Positions 62,196 through 64,000 of a DNA stretch of 64,000 nucleotides are shown one piece after another (position 1 is the stretch's first letter; each line of letters opens with the position of its first letter). The notes under the pieces are model-generated. The model worked only from the letters and a program-made list of their open reading frames with translations. It searched no databases and had not been told where the DNA came from. Position numbers and translations under genes: made by a program. The stretch is taken from assembly GCF_947492965.1 (NCBI RefSeq), contig NZ_CANLOZ010000002.1, forward strand, positions 434,001-498,000, read 5' to 3'. The DNA is from an uncultured Aquimarina sp. (lineage in GTDB: Bacteria; Bacteroidota; Bacteroidia; Flavobacteriales; Flavobacteriaceae).

Positions 62196-64000
62196 TTACA
62201 AAGTTTGATGGCTGTTCATCAATCGTACGAATTCTGCACGATATCCTTGCGGATCACTTGATTTATTCTCCTTAGCTAATGTAATAATATCGTTAATATC
62301 ATCATTTACAAGATATTTAGATTTACGTATTTTCATTCCAAACCATGCAACAGAAGCGGCAAAATTAAAATCTTTTGAAACCTCTTTGTTATTTTTATTT
62401 AAGATATGAACCAGTTCTATACTTTTCTTTTCTTGTGGTCTTTTATATCTAAACTTTACAGTTAATAGTTCATCTCCAAAATCTTTGTTTTTCTTGGTAT
62501 CTGTATACTTTAATTCTGGAATATACTTTAGAAACTTACTTTTTACTCCCACAGGAATCACTTCGTATAATGCTGTTACGGTATGCCCACTACCTAATTC
62601 ACCAGCATCTTTAGTATCATCAACAAAATCTTCATCTTGTAGCATTCTATTTTCATAGCCAATTAATCGATATGCTTGCACTTTTGATGGATTGAATTCA
62701 ACTTGAATTTTTACATCTTTAGCTATCGTATATAACGTACCTCCAAACTCTTTTCCTAAGATTCTCTGTGCTTCTTGCATTGTATCTATATAGGCATGAT
62801 TTCCATTTCCTTTATCAGCTAAAGTCTCTACTTTGCTGTCTTTATAATTCCCCATTCCAAAACCTAGACAAGAAAGAAATACTCCTGATTTTCGCTTTTC
62901 TTCAATTAATGTTTTCATATCCTTATCACTACTCATCCCTACATTAAAGTCACCATCTGTTGCCAAAATAACTCTATTATTACCATCCTTTATAAAATTC
63001 TCTTGAGCTATTTTATACGCAAGTTCTATACCTGCTCCACCTGCTGTAGAACCTCCTGCTTCTAAATTATTTAATGCTTGGTTAATTTCGCTCTTATTAG
63101 CTCCAGATGTTGGTTTTAATACCATTCCGGCAGCACCTGCATAAACCACAATAGAAACTTTGTCTTTTTCTCTTAATTGATTTACCAATAATTTAAAAGC
63201 TCTTTTAAGCAATGGTAACTTTTTTGGAGAATCCATAGAACCAGAAACATCTAGCAAAAAAACTAAATTAGAGGCAGGAATCTGATCCTGAGGCACTTCT
63301 TTTCCTTTTAAACCAATCTTAACCAGTTTTGTATCAGTATTCCAAGGAGTATTTCCATATTCGGTATGAATAGCAAAAGGATGATCACCTGTGGGTTGTT
63401 TATAATCATAATCAAAATAGTTAATCATCTCTTCTATTTTAACAGCATCTGCAGGTATTTGTTGACCGTTATTAATCATTCGTCTTACATTACTATACGA
63501 AGCTTTATCTACATCTATAGAAAAGGTAGATAATGGTGACATCGTAACTTTTTCAAAATTATTCTCCACTATCTCTTTATAAGATTCATTATTTTCAATC
63601 TTATAGTTTCCTTTATGCGTAGTAATTATAATACAACCATGCTTAGCTTTTGATCCATAAAGTGATTTTGCTTTTTTATCTTTTAAGATGTTTATGCCAG
63701 AAATATTATTAGGATTAATATTTTGAATCTTAGCCACATCTTTTTGAGCTACAGGAACACCATCTACTATGTATAATGGTTGCTTTGTCGATAAATTACT
63801 ACTTGCGCCTCTTATTCTTACAGAATTATTTGCTCCTGAATTACCAGCTAATTGTTTACTAATTTGTTTTCTTCTATTTTTTCGACGGTTTTTTCTTCTT
63901 TTAGAGCTACTACGTTTAGAAACAGACTCTGCAGAAATTGTAGAAACAGAATATCCGAGAATATTGCGTTGTCTTTTAACAGCTTGGGCAGTTATAACGA
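62196..64000 (-). CDS. TonB-plug-like/von Willebrand A fusion protein (5' end cut by window)
   Basis: The frame runs off the right edge with no start in view, so only the C-terminal ~601 residues are seen. The first part (VITAQAVKRQRNILGYSVST, basic linker, then RIRGASSNLSTKQPLYIVDG and INILKDKKAKSLYGSKAKHG) is a SusC/RagA-type plug domain. It is followed by an ENNESYKEIVENNF linker, a von Willebrand A domain (MIDAS DVSGS in FLLDVSGSMDSPK, later ATDGDFNVG) and a YfbK-like C-terminal region. No TonB-receptor barrel follows the plug. This mix is known from flavobacterial vWA proteins; role likely surface or periplasmic binding. Confidence 0.9.
   Translation of the reverse strand, partial: VITAQAVKRQRNILGYSVSTISAESVSKRSSSKRRKNRRKNRRKQISKQLAGNSGANNSVRIRGASSNLSTKQPLYIVDGVPVAQKDVAKIQNINPNNISGINILKDKKAKSLYGSKAKHGCIIITTHKGNYKIENNESYKEIVENNFEKVTMSPLSTFSIDVDKASYSNVRRMINNGQQIPADAVKIEEMINYFDYDYKQPTGDHPFAIHTEYGNTPWNTDTKLVKIGLKGKEVPQDQIPASNLVFLLDVSGSMDSPKKLPLLKRAFKLLVNQLREKDKVSIVVYAGAAGMVLKPTSGANKSEINQALNNLEAGGSTAGGAGIELAYKIAQENFIKDGNNRVILATDGDFNVGMSSDKDMKTLIEEKRKSGVFLSCLGFGMGNYKDSKVETLADKGNGNHAYIDTMQEAQRILGKEFGGTLYTIAKDVKIQVEFNPSKVQAYRLIGYENRMLQDEDFVDDTKDAGELGSGHTVTALYEVIPVGVKSKFLKYIPELKYTDTKKNKDFGDELLTVKFRYKRPQEKKSIELVHILNKNNKEVSKDFNFAASVAWFGMKIRKSKYLVNDDINDIITLAKENKSSDPQGYRAEFVRLMNSHQTL

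Noticed and set aside
1..64000. CRISPR arrays, tRNA genes, IS elements, prophage
   Set aside because: No spaced direct repeats, no cloverleaf-like sequence and no transposase or phage protein seen on reading both strands.

Overview
The window reads as part of the chromosome of a flavobacterium (Bacteroidota, Flavobacteriaceae, probably marine). The DNA is AT-rich and shows the -33 TTTG / -7 TAnnTTTG promoter pattern of the phylum. It also carries lineage-typical proteins: a type IX secretion C-terminal sorting domain, a SusC-type plug domain, DUF6090, DUF4251, a CAL67264-type membrane protein, many lipoproteins and GG-leader peptides. A genus cannot be fixed from the sequence alone; Aquimarina-like is only a guess. 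I saw no tRNA, rRNA, insertion sequence, prophage or CRISPR array.

Layout. 0-16 kb is mixed housekeeping and envelope material: a serine hydrolase with an NTF2-like partner, a membrane-anchored AraC regulator, a large secreted CE1/PHB-depolymerase-like esterase, two transporters, lipoproteins, a YceI protein and an M16 zinc protease. 16.4-22.3 kb is one eight-gene leftward operon: FAD oxidoreductase, methyltransferase, type III polyketide synthase, lipoprotein, hotdog dehydratase, ketosynthase, acyl carrier protein and phosphopantetheinyl transferase. It looks like a self-contained pathway for a methylated, oxidised polyketide or phenolic lipid. 22.4-25.0 kb is a tandemly duplicated lipocalin-like/OmpA-like lipoprotein cassette, each copy with its own terminator. 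25.3-27.5 kb has a UMF1 transporter and an M48 protease. 27.7-34.9 kb is a glycogen operon (glgA, glgC, glgB, then a GH31 alpha-glucosidase).

35-39.5 kb has AlkD-like repair, a YafY/WYL regulator, a cation/proton antiporter and pirin. 39.5-42.1 kb is the most interesting accessory locus: a 72-residue GG-leader peptide followed by a radical SAM/SPASM enzyme of the cyclophane-forming (FxsB/GrrM-like) type and two unrecognised genes, a candidate ribosomally made and modified peptide (RiPP) system. 42.3-50.7 kb holds a YchJ-like protein with a newly called 52-residue lysine-rich partner, a DMT transporter, a SulP transporter whose expected ATG is ATA, a TauE-like permease, a metallo-beta-lactamase-fold lipoprotein, a cold-shock-domain protein and an orphan HExxH protein. 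50.9-55.3 kb has RluE and an ettA operon (ettA, secreted protein, HAD phosphatase, CAT-fold acetyltransferase). 55.5-64 kb has a secreted DNA/RNA endonuclease, an acyl-CoA carboxylase beta subunit, two lipoproteins, an M24 peptidase and, cut by the right edge, a protein joining a TonB-receptor plug-like segment to a von Willebrand A domain.

Several starts were set later than the longest open frame (MFS at 10861, PKS oxidoreductase at 22332, carboxyltransferase at 57215, lipoprotein at 60015). Several genes clearly use TTG.
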